A stretch of 64,000 nt of DNA from Prescottella sp. R16 (GTDB lineage Bacteria > Actinomycetota > Actinomycetes > Mycobacteriales > Mycobacteriaceae). The stretch is taken from assembly GCF_030656875.1 (NCBI RefSeq), contig NZ_CP130943.1:4216001-4280000 (forward strand). The letters are read 5' to 3'. Of this stretch, positions 8,553-17,627 are shown one piece after another. Under the pieces are notes generated by a model. That model searched no databases, was not told the DNA's origin, and worked only from the letters and a program-made list of their open reading frames with translations. Position numbers and translations under genes: made by a program. Numbering within the stretch: position 1 is the first letter of the stretch; each line of letters starts with the position of its first letter.

Positions 8553-9209
8553 TCAGATGGGTCGATAACCGGCCCCCACTCCGCCGCTCGCATTGATGCT
8601 GTCGAGGATCGGCTGCATGTTCGTGCCCAGTTCGGGACCGATGCACGCCACCCCGAGGTAGGCGTTCACCATAGCCACCAACGTGGTGCCGACGACGACG
8701 GGCGAACCGGAATCGCCCTCGATGACGCACATCTGCGTCCACGTCTCCTGCGTCTGCAGCAGGTCGCCGTACACGATTCCGCACGTGTGCCCGGTGGTCC
8801 GGCCCTGCTTGCACGCCACGGCCGGGAACTGCGCGGGCTGCCCGATGTCGGTGATCGTGACCTGCCCGATGGTGTTCACCGGTGTCACCTTCGCGGGATC
8901 GAACTCGATCACCGCATAGTCGTAGTCGTGGTCGGACACCGCGAAGTGTCCGACGACCCCGGCGGCGGGATCGGATTCGGGGGTCACCGGCCACCCCACC
9001 TCACCGCAGTGGCCCGCCGTCAGGCCGACGAGCCGGCCCGCACTGTCGTGCCCGATCGTGGTGAGGGTGCATTCGTACTTGTCGTCGATCACGATGCCGG
9101 AACCGCCGCCCAGGGCCGTGGTGGGCGGTGCAGCGGTCGCGGTACCGATCCCGACGGTGGCGGCGATCATCGCCACCACCGCGAGAATCAAGGAAAGTCG
9201 TCGGAGCAT
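8553..9209 (-). CDS. Secreted trypsin-like serine protease
   Basis: A 218-aa chymotrypsin-fold protease. A signal peptide of about 27 residues (hydrophobic LSLILAVVAMIAATVGIG, then an ATAA cleavage region) is followed by the catalytic triad H67 (LTAGHC), D97 (DYDYAVIEF) and S167 (IEGDSGSP). Cysteines C47/C68 and the pairs near 133-161 could form disulfides. ATG 9209 is preceded by the strong site GGGAGGG; the frame is open for another 100 codons upstream but without signal or homology. It is monocistronic and convergent with ilvD. It probably acts in the cell envelope or medium. Confidence 0.9.
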   Translation of the reverse strand: MLRRLSLILAVVAMIAATVGIGTATAAPPTTALGGGSGIVIDDKYECTLTTIGHDSAGRLVGLTAGHCGEVGWPVTPESDPAAGVVGHFAVSDHDYDYAVIEFDPAKVTPVNTIGQVTITDIGQPAQFPAVACKQGRTTGHTCGIVYGDLLQTQETWTQMCVIEGDSGSPVVVGTTLVAMVNAYLGVACIGPELGTNMQPILDSINASGGVGAGYRPI

Positions 9210-9318
9210 GTTGCCCTCCCGGTTGGCAATGAGAATGTGCCAACGGCAACTCTCCCACCCGACGCTCATCGCCCGGGCAGGCTTGACCCGATCGTCACCG
9301 AATCGCCGACACCGCCCG

Positions 9319-10080
9319 CTACCCCAGCGCTTCGAGAGCCCGGCGGGCGTCCTCGAGTTCCTTCGCCAAAGCGGCAACTCGCTGCTCCGCAGCCTCCCGG
9401 GCTGCGGAAATGACCGATTGGACGGCTTCGAGCGCCCCCGGATCGCCGAGTTCACGCATCGCGCGATCGACGGCGTCCGGACTGACCGGAACCGCCTTGC
9501 TCGGCCGCTTCGCACCGTGCGCGACGGTGACGGTCCACTCGTTCTCGGCCCCCGCGTGAATCGTGACGCTCACCCCGCCCTGCGGCTTGCGCGGCCGACG
9601 CGGGGCCGGCGCCGCGGTGGTCGGGGCCGGAGCCGCGGCCGGAGGAGCCGACACGGCAGGAGCGGGAGCGGCCGGCTTCGCGGGTACCGCGGCCGGCGTC
9701 GTGGGTACCGCGGCCGGCTTCGTGGGTACCGCGGCCGGCGTCACCGCCGGTGCCGGTTTCGGGGCGGGTTTCGGGGCCGGGGTCCGGGCCGCGGCGGCGG
9801 TCTTGCGCGCCGGTGCGGCCGGTTCCGGCGCCTTGCGTGTCATGCGTAGTTCCTCCGCTTCGAACGGTAGTTCGTCGTCGACCCCCTTGGGGCGAATGAG
9901 AACTGTATTACCTTCGACAGCAACTACTTTCGCGGAGCATCCGGCGTCGATCCCGAGGCTGGGCATGGCCTCGCGCAGATAGACGGTGGCCCGCTTGCCC
10001 TCGGCCAGGGCCGCAGCCAGCGTCTCGAGATTCTCCGCGGTGAGGTGTTCCGGCGATCCGGAGCGGCTGCGGGGCGGCAT
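9319..10080 (-). CDS. DUF6319-like protein with Ala/Pro/Val-rich linker
   Basis: A 253-aa protein. Residues 1-85 form a compact domain (YLREAMPSLGIDAGCSAKVV, then RPKGVDDELPFEAEELRMT) that I associate with the actinobacterial DUF6319 family. Residues about 90-170 are a low-complexity linker with VPxKPAA/VPTTPAA repeats. The C-terminal 80 residues (VTIHAGAENEWTVTVAHGAK and a coiled-coil-like end rich in A, E and R) form a second domain. GGAGGAACC lies before ATG 10080. No catalytic motif is visible; no signal peptide. The role is unknown, perhaps nucleoid or regulatory given the basic, alanine-rich composition. Confidence 0.75.
   Translation of the reverse strand: MPPRSRSGSPEHLTAENLETLAAALAEGKRATVYLREAMPSLGIDAGCSAKVVAVEGNTVLIRPKGVDDELPFEAEELRMTRKAPEPAAPARKTAAAARTPAPKPAPKPAPAVTPAAVPTKPAAVPTTPAAVPAKPAAPAPAVSAPPAAAPAPTTAAPAPRRPRKPQGGVSVTIHAGAENEWTVTVAHGAKRPSKAVPVSPDAVDRAMRELGDPGALEAVQSVISAAREAAEQRVAALAKELEDARRALEALG
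9668..9743 (-). repeat. 21-bp tandem repeat inside the DUF6319-like gene
   Basis: Three consecutive 21-base units of the form GCGGCCGGCKTCGYGGGTACC plus a partial fourth. They encode the in-frame heptads of the Ala/Pro/Val linker, so length variation would keep the frame. Confidence 0.8.
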
Positions 10081-10218
10081 GATGAGGTTCCTCCTGACAC
10101 ATACGTTCGTCTTGCACCGGCCACTGTTCCACAGACCTCCGACAGTCGTCCCGGGCCGCACGGCTGGCTACGCTTCGCACGGATCCACCACACGACCGTC
10201 GCGACGAAAGGGAAGCCC

Positions 10219-11247
10219 GTGGAACTGCCCGAGCACATCGATCCGGCCGTGCTCGGTCTGATCCAGTCCGAGGTGGAACAGACGCTGCTCGGCGGCCCCC
10301 GCCGCTACACCCGCGACCAGATCGCCGAACTCGCCGGTATCCCGCTCGAACGGGCGCAGCGTCTGTGGGTGTCGATGGGTTTCGCGGTCGATGCAGACGC
10401 CGACGCCGTCATGTTCACCGATGCCGACGTCGACGCGCTGCGCATGCTCGTCGCGTTCGTCGACGGCGGCGCCCTCGCCCCCGACGCCGCGGTCGCCGCG
10501 ACCCGCGCGCTCGGGCAGTCGATGTCGCGGCTGGCCGAGTGGCAGGTGGCGGTGCTCAACTCGCATCTCGCCGACGAACTGGCCGCGGCGCACGGGCAGT
10601 CGGAGAGCCTCGACGAAGACTCACTGCGCGACGCCGTCGGCGCGCTCACGTCGGGAATGCTGCCCGTCGTCGAGGCCCTGCAGACGTACGTGTGGCGCCG
10701 GCATCTGGCGGCGGCCACCGCCCGCCGGTCCGGCAGCGTCGGCGAGGACACGACGCACCGCACCCTCGTCGTCGGGTTCGCGGACATGGTCGGTTACACG
10801 AGCCTGACCCGCCGGATCCGCGTCGACGAGCTCAGTGCGCTGCTCGAGGAGTTCGAGTCGCGCACCACCGCGGTCATCGCGCAGGGCGGCGGCTGGGTGA
10901 TCAAGAACGTCGGCGACGAAGTGATGTTCGCGGCCGAACACGCCGCCGACGCCGCCCGGATCGCCCTCGCCCTGCAGGAGGTGGCGCGCACCGACGCGAA
11001 CCTGCCGGATCTGCGGATCGGGCTCGCGCTCGGCCCGGTGCTGGTGCGGTTCGGCGACCTGTTCGGCGCCGTCGTCAACATCGCAGCCCGGCTCACCAGT
11101 GCGGCCCGGCCGGGAACCGTCCTGGTCGACGCCGCTCTCGCGGACGCCCTGAGCGGGGACCCGGGGCTGTCGCTCAAATCCCTGCGACCACTGCGCGTTC
11201 GCGGCTACAACCGATTGCGGGCGTTCTCGGTCCGCGCGAAGGGGTGA
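10219..11247 (+). CDS. Class III adenylate cyclase with N-terminal regulatory domain
   Basis: A 342-aa soluble cyclase. Residues 1-170 are a helical regulatory region of the type seen in mycobacterial Rv1264, where it confers pH sensitivity; residues 180-340 form the catalytic domain. Metal aspartates are D189 (VVGFADMVGYT) and D233 (NVGDEVMF), the purine-site lysine is K229, the base-selecting position is D280 (FGDLFG), and the transition-state pair is N287/R291 (VVNIAARL). All catalytic positions are present, so ATP-to-cAMP activity is expected as a homodimer. GTG 10219 follows AAAGGGA. The last 43 bases overlap the convergent TetR gene. Confidence 0.92.
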   Translation: MELPEHIDPAVLGLIQSEVEQTLLGGPRRYTRDQIAELAGIPLERAQRLWVSMGFAVDADADAVMFTDADVDALRMLVAFVDGGALAPDAAVAATRALGQSMSRLAEWQVAVLNSHLADELAAAHGQSESLDEDSLRDAVGALTSGMLPVVEALQTYVWRRHLAAATARRSGSVGEDTTHRTLVVGFADMVGYTSLTRRIRVDELSALLEEFESRTTAVIAQGGGWVIKNVGDEVMFAAEHAADAARIALALQEVARTDANLPDLRIGLALGPVLVRFGDLFGAVVNIAARLTSAARPGTVLVDAALADALSGDPGLSLKSLRPLRVRGYNRLRAFSVRAKG

Positions 11248-11885
11248 CGGTTCGCGGCGCGGGCGGCGAGGAAGTCGTCGACGATCTGCACGCACGCGTC
11301 CGGACCGAGCGGGGTGAACGTCGCGAGCCGGGTGAAGACGAGCGGGCCGACGAGCTGTGCGAGCGCGAGGTCGAAGTCGAAGTCGCCGAGCAGGTCCCGT
11401 GCCTCTTCGCTGCCGAGGACTCGGTCGAACGCGACCCGGTACTGCGCCACGACGTGTTCGCGTAGCGACCGGAGTTCGGGGCGGTCCGTCCTGCCTGCGC
11501 CCTCGGGATCCGGTGGCGCCGCGACGTCGTCGAGTGCCGGCCCCATGCCCAGCCAGCACAGTGCCGTCACGTGCATCGGCGCGTCCTCGATCATCCGCGC
11601 CTGCACGGTGAGCAGCGTGATCAGTTGCTCGCGCAGACCACCGGACAGCGGTGTCCGCGGGGCGGGCACGATGAGCTTGCCGAACGCGGCCGCCACGAGT
11701 TCGGTGCCGCTGTCGAAGTTCCGGTAGAGGGTGGCGCGGGCGACCTTCGCGAGCTTGGTGACGGCGTCGATCGTGACGGCTTCGGTACCGCCCTTCGCGA
11801 GCAGCGTCGCCGCCGCGTCGAGCAGTCGCGCCCGCGACCGCACCCTGCGCGGGTCCCGCTCCATCGCATCCACGTCCGCGCCCAT
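11205..11885 (-). CDS. TetR-family regulator
   Basis: A protein of about 226 aa with an N-terminal TetR helix-turn-helix (TIDAVTKLAKVARATLYRNF) and a divergent C-terminal ligand domain. The start is uncertain: GTG 11903, ATG 11885 and ATG 11864 are all in frame and none has a strong ribosome site; ATG 11885 has AGGCGG upstream. The 3' end overlaps the cyclase gene by 43 bases on the opposite strand. The upstream neighbour is the end of the Opp ATPase gene on the same strand, about 80-100 bases away, so a target cannot be assigned. Confidence 0.85.
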   Translation of the reverse strand: MGADVDAMERDPRRVRSRARLLDAAATLLAKGGTEAVTIDAVTKLAKVARATLYRNFDSGTELVAAAFGKLIVPAPRTPLSGGLREQLITLLTVQARMIEDAPMHVTALCWLGMGPALDDVAAPPDPEGAGRTDRPELRSLREHVVAQYRVAFDRVLGSEEARDLLGDFDFDLALAQLVGPLVFTRLATFTPLGPDACVQIVDDFLAARAANRHPFARTENARNRL

Positions 11886-11983
11886 CCGCCACCGCCTGCC
11901 CACGAAACCGTCAGTGCAGTTACGGTACCGGCAGTCTCGTTTCGAGGGGCTCGGCCCGTGTCGTTTCCTCGGGCAGACGACGG

Positions 11984-12790
11984 TCAGGGCCGACGCGCGG
12001 CGCGCGGGATCGGGACCGGAACGGCATCCAGCAGCTGCCGTGTGTAGTCCTCACCCGGGGCGCGGTAGATCCGGTCGACCGTCCCGGACTCGACGACCGC
12101 CCCGGCCTGCATCACCAGCACCCGGTCGGCGATGACCTCGATGAGGGCGAGGTCGTGGCACACGAACAGATAGGCCAGCCCCAGTTCCTCCTGAAGGTCA
12201 CGGAGCAGGTTGAGGACCTGCGCGCGGACCGAGACATCGAGCGCGGCAACGGGTTCGTCGCACACGATCATCTTCGGTTCGAGGGTCAGCGCCCGGGCGA
12301 TCGCGACGCGCTGGAGCTGTCCGCCGGACAGTTCGGCCGGATAGCGGCCGAGATATCTCGATCCGATACCGACCTTGTCGAGCAGTTCCTGCGCAAGGGT
12401 GCGCCGGGCCGCCCGGTCGAGGTCGGTGTGCACGATCAGCGGTTCGATGACGGCGTCGACGACGGTCATCCGCGGGTCGAGCGAGGAGTGCGGGTCCTGG
12501 AAGATCATCTGCATGCCGCGGCGCATCTCCCGCAGGCGCTGCGATGTCGCGGCACGCACGTCCTCGCCGTCGAAGACGATCGTCCCGGTGTCGGCCTCGA
12601 TCAGTCGCAGCACCATGCGTCCGACCGTGGACTTGCCCGCACCGGACTCCCCGACGACAGCGAGGCACTCGCCGGCGTCGAGGGTGAAGGACACGTCCTT
12701 GACGGCGTGGGTCCAGCCGGTGCGGCGGCCCAGGAAGTCGCGGCGGGTGGAGAACGACTTCGACAGGTTGTTCACCTCGAGCAGGGTCAT
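11984..12790 (-). CDS. Oligopeptide-type ABC transporter ATPase (OppF-like)
   Basis: A 268-aa ATPase with Walker A GESGAGKS, signature LSGGQLQR, Walker B MIVCDEPVAALD and the switch His (VCHDLAL). Its best match among Opp/Dpp ATPases is the OppF/DppF position: it is last in the operon and has the shorter C-terminus (ending YTRQLLDAVPVPIP). ATG 12790 overlaps the OppD-like stop as ATGA; the longer open frame upstream is out of register with any domain. It energises import with the partner ATPase. Confidence 0.92.
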   Translation of the reverse strand: MTLLEVNNLSKSFSTRRDFLGRRTGWTHAVKDVSFTLDAGECLAVVGESGAGKSTVGRMVLRLIEADTGTIVFDGEDVRAATSQRLREMRRGMQMIFQDPHSSLDPRMTVVDAVIEPLIVHTDLDRAARRTLAQELLDKVGIGSRYLGRYPAELSGGQLQRVAIARALTLEPKMIVCDEPVAALDVSVRAQVLNLLRDLQEELGLAYLFVCHDLALIEVIADRVLVMQAGAVVESGTVDRIYRAPGEDYTRQLLDAVPVPIPRAARRP

Positions 12791-13839
12791 GGCTCGTCCA
12801 CTCCTCGCAGTTCCAGGTCGGTCGCCCGCAGGCAGCGGACGCCGCGACCCGTGGCATCGGTCAGGGCCGGGTGCGTGGTGTCGCACAGTCCGGCGACGGC
12901 GTGCAGGCAACGGTCGTGGAAGTGGCAGCCCGCCGGCCACTCCCCCGCAGCCGGGATACGTCCCGGGATCGCGGTCAGCCGCCGGTCCCCACCGAGACCC
13001 GGCCGGGGGATCGACGCGAGCAGCCCGGACGTGTACGGGTGCTGCGGGCGGAAGAAGACGTCGTCGGCGCGGCCGTCCTCGACCACCTCACCGGCGTACA
13101 TCACCACCACCCGCTCGCACAGTTCCGCGACCACACCGAGGTCGTGGGTGACGAACAACAGGGAAATCCCCGTCTGCTGCTGCAGATCCCTCAGCAGATC
13201 CAGGATGGTCTCCTGCACGGTCACGTCCAGCGCGGTGGTCGGTTCGTCCGCGATCAACAATCTGGGGTTGCAGGCCATGACCATCGCGATCATCACCCGC
13301 TGGCACATGCCACCACTGAACGCGTGCGGGTATTCGCGCACCCGCTCGGCGGCCCGCGGGATCTGTACCAGTTCGAGCATCTCCACCGCGCGTGCCATCG
13401 CCGCCTTGCGGTCCAGTCCGAGGTGTTTGCGGACGGATTCGGCGATCTGGTCACCGACGGTGTAGGCGGGGTTCAGCGACCGGATGGGCTGCTGGAAGAT
13501 CATGCCCATCCCGGTGCCGCGCAGTGACCGCCACTGCTTCGGCGGCAGCTTCGTCAGGTCACGGCCGTCGAATTCGACGCTGCCGCGGGCGATCCGGCCA
13601 CCGGTGTCGGCGGTCAACCCCATCACCGCGAGCGACGACACGGTCTTACCGGAGCCGGATTCGCCGACCAGGGCGACGGATTCCCCGGCCGCGACGTCGA
13701 ACGAGACGTCCTGCACGGCGGTCACCCAGTCCTTGCGGCCGGACCGGAACTGGACCGTCAGGTCCCGCACCCGCAGCAGCGGGTTGCCCGGTGCCACACC
13801 GGGGCCGTCGGGACGGGTGAGAGTGTCAGTTGCTGCCAT
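12787..13839 (-). CDS. Oligopeptide-type ABC transporter ATPase (OppD-like)
   Basis: A 350-aa ATPase with Walker A GESGSGKT, signature FSGGMCQR, Walker B LLIADEPTTALD and switch His in VTHDLGV. The C-terminal extension contains the Opp/Dpp substrate-type motif HPYTSGLLASIPRPG and the Cys-rich CHFHDRCLHAVAGLC, which in some DppD proteins binds an iron-sulfur cluster. GAGGAG precedes ATG 13839, which overlaps the end of the permease gene by 14 bases. Confidence 0.93.
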   Translation of the reverse strand: MAATDTLTRPDGPGVAPGNPLLRVRDLTVQFRSGRKDWVTAVQDVSFDVAAGESVALVGESGSGKTVSSLAVMGLTADTGGRIARGSVEFDGRDLTKLPPKQWRSLRGTGMGMIFQQPIRSLNPAYTVGDQIAESVRKHLGLDRKAAMARAVEMLELVQIPRAAERVREYPHAFSGGMCQRVMIAMVMACNPRLLIADEPTTALDVTVQETILDLLRDLQQQTGISLLFVTHDLGVVAELCERVVVMYAGEVVEDGRADDVFFRPQHPYTSGLLASIPRPGLGGDRRLTAIPGRIPAAGEWPAGCHFHDRCLHAVAGLCDTTHPALTDATGRGVRCLRATDLELRGVDEP

Positions 13840-14719
13840 TGCGGCTCCTCGTCAGGGCCCGGCGAACCCCGTCGCCGAGATAGGTGAACGCGAGCACGGT
13901 CAGGAAGATCATCACGCCGGGCGGCCACACCAGATACGGGGCGAGCTGCATGTTCGACGCCGCCGTCGACAGCATCGACCCCCAACTCGCTGCCGGCGGT
14001 TTCGCACCCAGCCCGAGGAAACTCAGGCTCGCCTCCGCCGCGACCGCGGTGCCCAGCGACACCGAGATCACGAGCACGATCGGGGGCATCACGTTCGGCA
14101 GGATGTGCCGCATGATCGTGCGGGATGTCTTGCAGCCCAACGCAACCGATGCCTCGATGTAGGTGTCGCCGCGCACGTCCATCGTCGACGCCCGCGCCAC
14201 CCGGTAGAAGCGGGGCGCCATCACCAGACCGACCGCGAACATCGCGGTGGTGATCCCGGACCCGAGGACCGCGACGATCGTGATGGCCAGTACCAGCGAC
14301 GGTGCGCTCATGAGCGCATCCATGATCCGGGTCAGCACCGTGTCGACCCAGCCGCCGCGGTAGCCGGCGATCACACCCAGCGGTAGCCCCAGCACGAACG
14401 CCAGGACGACGGCCTGCAGCGACGCCTGCAACGAGATCCGCGAGCCGTAGATCAACCGGCTCAGCACGTCCCGTCCGTAGTCGTCGGTGCCCAGCCAGTG
14501 CGCCGACGACGGCGGCTGCAGCCGGTTCACCACGTCCTGCGTGTACGGGTCGTACGGCGCGAGCAGCGGCGCGAAGATCGCGATCAGGATCAGCGCGAGC
14601 ACGAACGCGCCCGCGAGCACCGTCACCGGACGGTTGCGCACGAACCCCCACACCCGGCCGGCCGATCCCGGAACCCGGTAGGCGGCATCGGATTGCGACT
14701 GCGGTTGTGTGGTTGTCAT
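13826..14719 (-). CDS. ABC transporter permease (OppC-like)
   Basis: A 297-aa inner-membrane permease. After a short cytoplasmic N-terminus it has a first membrane segment (VLAGAFVLALILIAIFAPLL) followed by the OppC N-terminal signature PYDPYTQD and HWLGTDDYGRDVLSRLIYG. Further helices and the EAA-type coupling loop EASVALGCKTSRTIMRHILP follow. ATG 14719 overlaps the OppB-like stop as ATGA; the upstream open frame is spurious. Confidence 0.93.
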   Translation of the reverse strand: MTTTQPQSQSDAAYRVPGSAGRVWGFVRNRPVTVLAGAFVLALILIAIFAPLLAPYDPYTQDVVNRLQPPSSAHWLGTDDYGRDVLSRLIYGSRISLQASLQAVVLAFVLGLPLGVIAGYRGGWVDTVLTRIMDALMSAPSLVLAITIVAVLGSGITTAMFAVGLVMAPRFYRVARASTMDVRGDTYIEASVALGCKTSRTIMRHILPNVMPPIVLVISVSLGTAVAAEASLSFLGLGAKPPAASWGSMLSTAASNMQLAPYLVWPPGVMIFLTVLAFTYLGDGVRRALTRSRNGSN

Positions 14720-15657
14720 GCGCGCACCTTCGGATTGAAGTAGCCGTACGAGATGTCGACCAGCAGGTTCACGATCACCACCACACACGTGGTGAACAGG
14801 ACGAACCCGAGCAGCACCGGAACGTCGTGGTTCTGCACACTGTTCACGGCCAGCGAACCCATGCCCGGCATGCTGTAGATGATCTCGATGGTCACCGCCC
14901 CACCGAGTACCTCCGCGACCCGGAACCCCAGCACCGTCACCACCGGGATGCACGCGTTCTTCAGTCCGTGCTTGAGGACGACGCTGGCCTGCCCCAAACC
15001 GCGGGCCTTGGCGTTGAGGATGTAGTCGCTGCCCAGCACCTGCCCCAGGGACGACCGCAGTTGCAGGGTCACCTCCGCCGCCGGCAGCAGTGCGAGCGCC
15101 ACCCCCGGCAGCACCAGATGCTGGAACCACGGCACCACACCGTCCGACACCGGCACGTACCCGAACGCCGGGAAGATCTGATTCGACACCGCGAACAGCG
15201 ACACCAGGACCAGACCGAACCAGAACGCCGGGATCGCGATCGCGATCGACGCGATGACGTTGATCGCGCGGTCCACGACGCCTCCGGGACGCAGCGACCC
15301 CAGTACGCCGAGGACCACACCGATCACCACGGCCAGCACCATCGCGAACCCGACCAGCGACAGTGTCGTCGCCATCCGCCGCAGCAGCAGTTCGCTCACC
15401 GTCTGGTTCGACAGCAGCGACACCCCGAGATCACCGTGCAACACGCCGCCGACCCAGTCGAGATAGCGCACGAACACGTTCTGATCCAGCTTCAGCGTCG
15501 CCCGCAACTGTTCGAGCCGTTCGGGTGTCGCCTCCTCCCCCGCCAGGATCACCGCCGGATCACCCGGCGCCAGATCGATCAACAGGAAGATCAACAGCGG
15601 CACGATCAGCAGCAGCGGAATCGCCGCCAGCAGCCGCCTACCGGCGTAACGCAACAT
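14716..15657 (-). CDS. ABC transporter permease (OppB-like)
   Basis: A 313-aa permease with an N-terminal membrane helix (LLAAIPLLLIVPLLIFLLID), the LAPGDPA motif typical of OppB/DppB, further membrane helices and the coupling loop NAKARGLGQASVVLKHGLKN. It lies 39 bases after the stop of the binding-protein gene and is translationally coupled to the OppC-like gene. Together with the OppC-like protein it forms the channel of the importer. Confidence 0.93.
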   Translation of the reverse strand: MLRYAGRRLLAAIPLLLIVPLLIFLLIDLAPGDPAVILAGEEATPERLEQLRATLKLDQNVFVRYLDWVGGVLHGDLGVSLLSNQTVSELLLRRMATTLSLVGFAMVLAVVIGVVLGVLGSLRPGGVVDRAINVIASIAIAIPAFWFGLVLVSLFAVSNQIFPAFGYVPVSDGVVPWFQHLVLPGVALALLPAAEVTLQLRSSLGQVLGSDYILNAKARGLGQASVVLKHGLKNACIPVVTVLGFRVAEVLGGAVTIEIIYSMPGMGSLAVNSVQNHDVPVLLGFVLFTTCVVVIVNLLVDISYGYFNPKVRA

Positions 15658-15696
15658 GGTTGCCCCTCAACAGATGTCGGTGTCCGATAACTATCG

Positions 15697-17265
15697 CTAC
15701 TTCGTCATACCGACGTGACGGATGTCGAAGATCCCGAGATTCACCCAGGGCATGTCCTCGGTGCCGACGACCTTGCCGGTCGAGACGGTGGCGTTGGTCT
15801 GGTTGCAGATCGGCACGAACAGCGCCTCCTGCAGCGTCAGATCCCAGATCTCGTTGTAGATCGGCGCCCGCTCGTCCTGCGACAGAACAGGATTTGCGGC
15901 CTTCGCCGCGAGTTCGGCGATCTGCGCGTTGTCGCCCGCCATCCCGTACGGCCCCGTCAGGAAGTAGCTGACCGTCTCGGCCGGGTCGACCTTGGGGCTG
16001 AAGCTGTTGGCCACCATCGACTGGAAGTCACCGGCGATGTAGCGCGGCTCGTTCTGTGTGTTCGGCACCGGATTGAGCTCCGCCTCGATCCCGGCCTGCG
16101 ACAGCGCCGACTGGATGACGTTCGCGGACTTCTCCGTGTTGGTACCCGCCGCGAACGTCAGCGTGACCTTCGCGCCCCCGGCCTGCTGGACGAGACTCTT
16201 CGCCTTGTCCAGATCGAATGTGTACGGGTACTCGTAGGAGTCGTCCCGAGACCAGCTGCCCTCCGGATACAGCTGACGGTTCGGGGTGCAGGTGCCGGAG
16301 AACAGGGCGTCGATCGCCTCCGGGTCGATCGCCGACGCCACCGCCTGACGTACCTCCGGCTTGGCCAGGTCGCCCTGCGGGCGCATGTACACCCCGAGCA
16401 CGTTGCGGAAGGAATCCTCGTCGACCGCGAGGGTCCCGCTCTTCGCGAGCGACTGCGCCTCCACGACCTCGTTGGCCGAACTCACCCAGCTCAGGTCCGT
16501 CGCCCCGGTCTTGAGACCGTTCAGACGCGTGCTCGCGTCCGGGACCCACGTGAACTCGATGCCTGCCACCTTGCCGGCCTCGGGATCCCAGTTGGTTCCC
16601 TCGGCACGTGCCAGCGTGACCGATTCCTCGGGGACGTAGGCCGTGACCACGTACGCGCCGGTACCGGCCTGGCCGGGATCGTTGCGGAGGTCGGCGCCGG
16701 ATGCGATGGCCTTGGGGCTGACCATCATTCCCACGTTGGAACTGAATACGCCCGGCAGCTCCACCCCGGTCCCGGGAGCGAGTCGCAGCCGCACGGTGTG
16801 CTCGTCGACGGCCTCGACACCCGTGATGTTCTTCAGCGCGGCGACCACGGTGCTGCCCTCCATCGTCTGGCCGCGCTCGATGTTCGCGGCCACCGCCGCA
16901 GCATCGAAGGGGGCACCGTCGTGGAACGTCACACCCTCACGCAACTTCAGGTCCAGATACGACCCGTCCGAGGCGAACTCCCACGACTCCGCCAGCCCCG
17001 GTTCGAGATTTCCGTCGGCATCGACCACCGTCAGGCGGTCGAAAACCGGAGTGAGGTAACCCCATCCGCCGTAGCTGGTCTGCAGGTAGGGGTCCAGATT
17101 GCGGGTAGGTGCACTGGCCGTGACGCGCAGCACCGCCGAGGAGTCGAGTTCTCCCGATCCGCCGGCCGGCGTCGACGACGCACCTCCACCGCACGCGGCC
17201 AGGACCGCGGCAGCTGCCGCCAGTGCGGCGAGGTTCCTCGAACCACGGATCCACTTGTCCCTCAT
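15697..17265 (-). CDS. Solute-binding lipoprotein of family 5 (OppA/DppA type)
   Basis: A 522-aa binding protein. The signal peptide ends in lipobox LAAC with C25 as the lipidated residue, after which a Gly/Ser linker leads into the SBP_bac_5 domain (typical LREGVTFHDGAPFDAAAV at about 105-122). AGGAGG lies six bases before ATG 17265; the track of open codons upstream has no homology. It heads the importer genes and would deliver the solute. Since the preceding genes encode CoA-dependent degradation, the ligand may be a small carboxylate or amide rather than a peptide, but this is inference. Confidence 0.93.
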   Translation of the reverse strand: MRDKWIRGSRNLAALAAAAAVLAACGGGASSTPAGGSGELDSSAVLRVTASAPTRNLDPYLQTSYGGWGYLTPVFDRLTVVDADGNLEPGLAESWEFASDGSYLDLKLREGVTFHDGAPFDAAAVAANIERGQTMEGSTVVAALKNITGVEAVDEHTVRLRLAPGTGVELPGVFSSNVGMMVSPKAIASGADLRNDPGQAGTGAYVVTAYVPEESVTLARAEGTNWDPEAGKVAGIEFTWVPDASTRLNGLKTGATDLSWVSSANEVVEAQSLAKSGTLAVDEDSFRNVLGVYMRPQGDLAKPEVRQAVASAIDPEAIDALFSGTCTPNRQLYPEGSWSRDDSYEYPYTFDLDKAKSLVQQAGGAKVTLTFAAGTNTEKSANVIQSALSQAGIEAELNPVPNTQNEPRYIAGDFQSMVANSFSPKVDPAETVSYFLTGPYGMAGDNAQIAELAAKAANPVLSQDERAPIYNEIWDLTLQEALFVPICNQTNATVSTGKVVGTEDMPWVNLGIFDIRHVGMTK

Positions 17266-17627
17266 TGACGTCCTCCTGCATATCCACGACGGGCCGAACT
17301 GTCCCGATCGGTCGTCGACGGTGGGTGCTTGTGGCACGCGGAGCACGCCGTCCGCATCGAAGCGGACCGCACTCCACGGCGGGGTACAGACATAGGGCAC
17401 GGTTGCCCGAACACACTGTGGCTGTCGAGTGGCCGGCGAGGGTCGACGGGACGTTCTCCCGTACCGGCGGCTCCGACCATAGCAGCTCGAAGACGAAAAT
17501 GTGTGTCGTAACTCACTGTCGCATAGGAGGTTTCGGTAAATCAATGCACCCGCGACGGCCGTCCCGGCGCACGACACGGAGAGCGCTGCGCAGGCAGCGC
17601 CCTGTCGGGGGCGAAGTGGATTCCGAG
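17266..17627. other. Intergenic region between acyl-CoA ligase and transporter genes
   Basis: 362 bases with only shadow frames. Next to the ligase stop is a 7-bp GC hairpin (GCGCTGC 17583-17589, GCAGCGC 17594-17600, loop GCAG), a weak terminator candidate. The remainder probably holds the promoter of the transporter operon; a TATGGT-like -10 on the minus strand lies near 17478-17483, but no convincing -35 is seen. Confidence 0.5.

Noticed and set aside
9668..9743. Short direct repeats considered as a CRISPR array
   Set aside because: Units are contiguous without spacers and stay in frame, coding for the Ala/Pro/Val linker.
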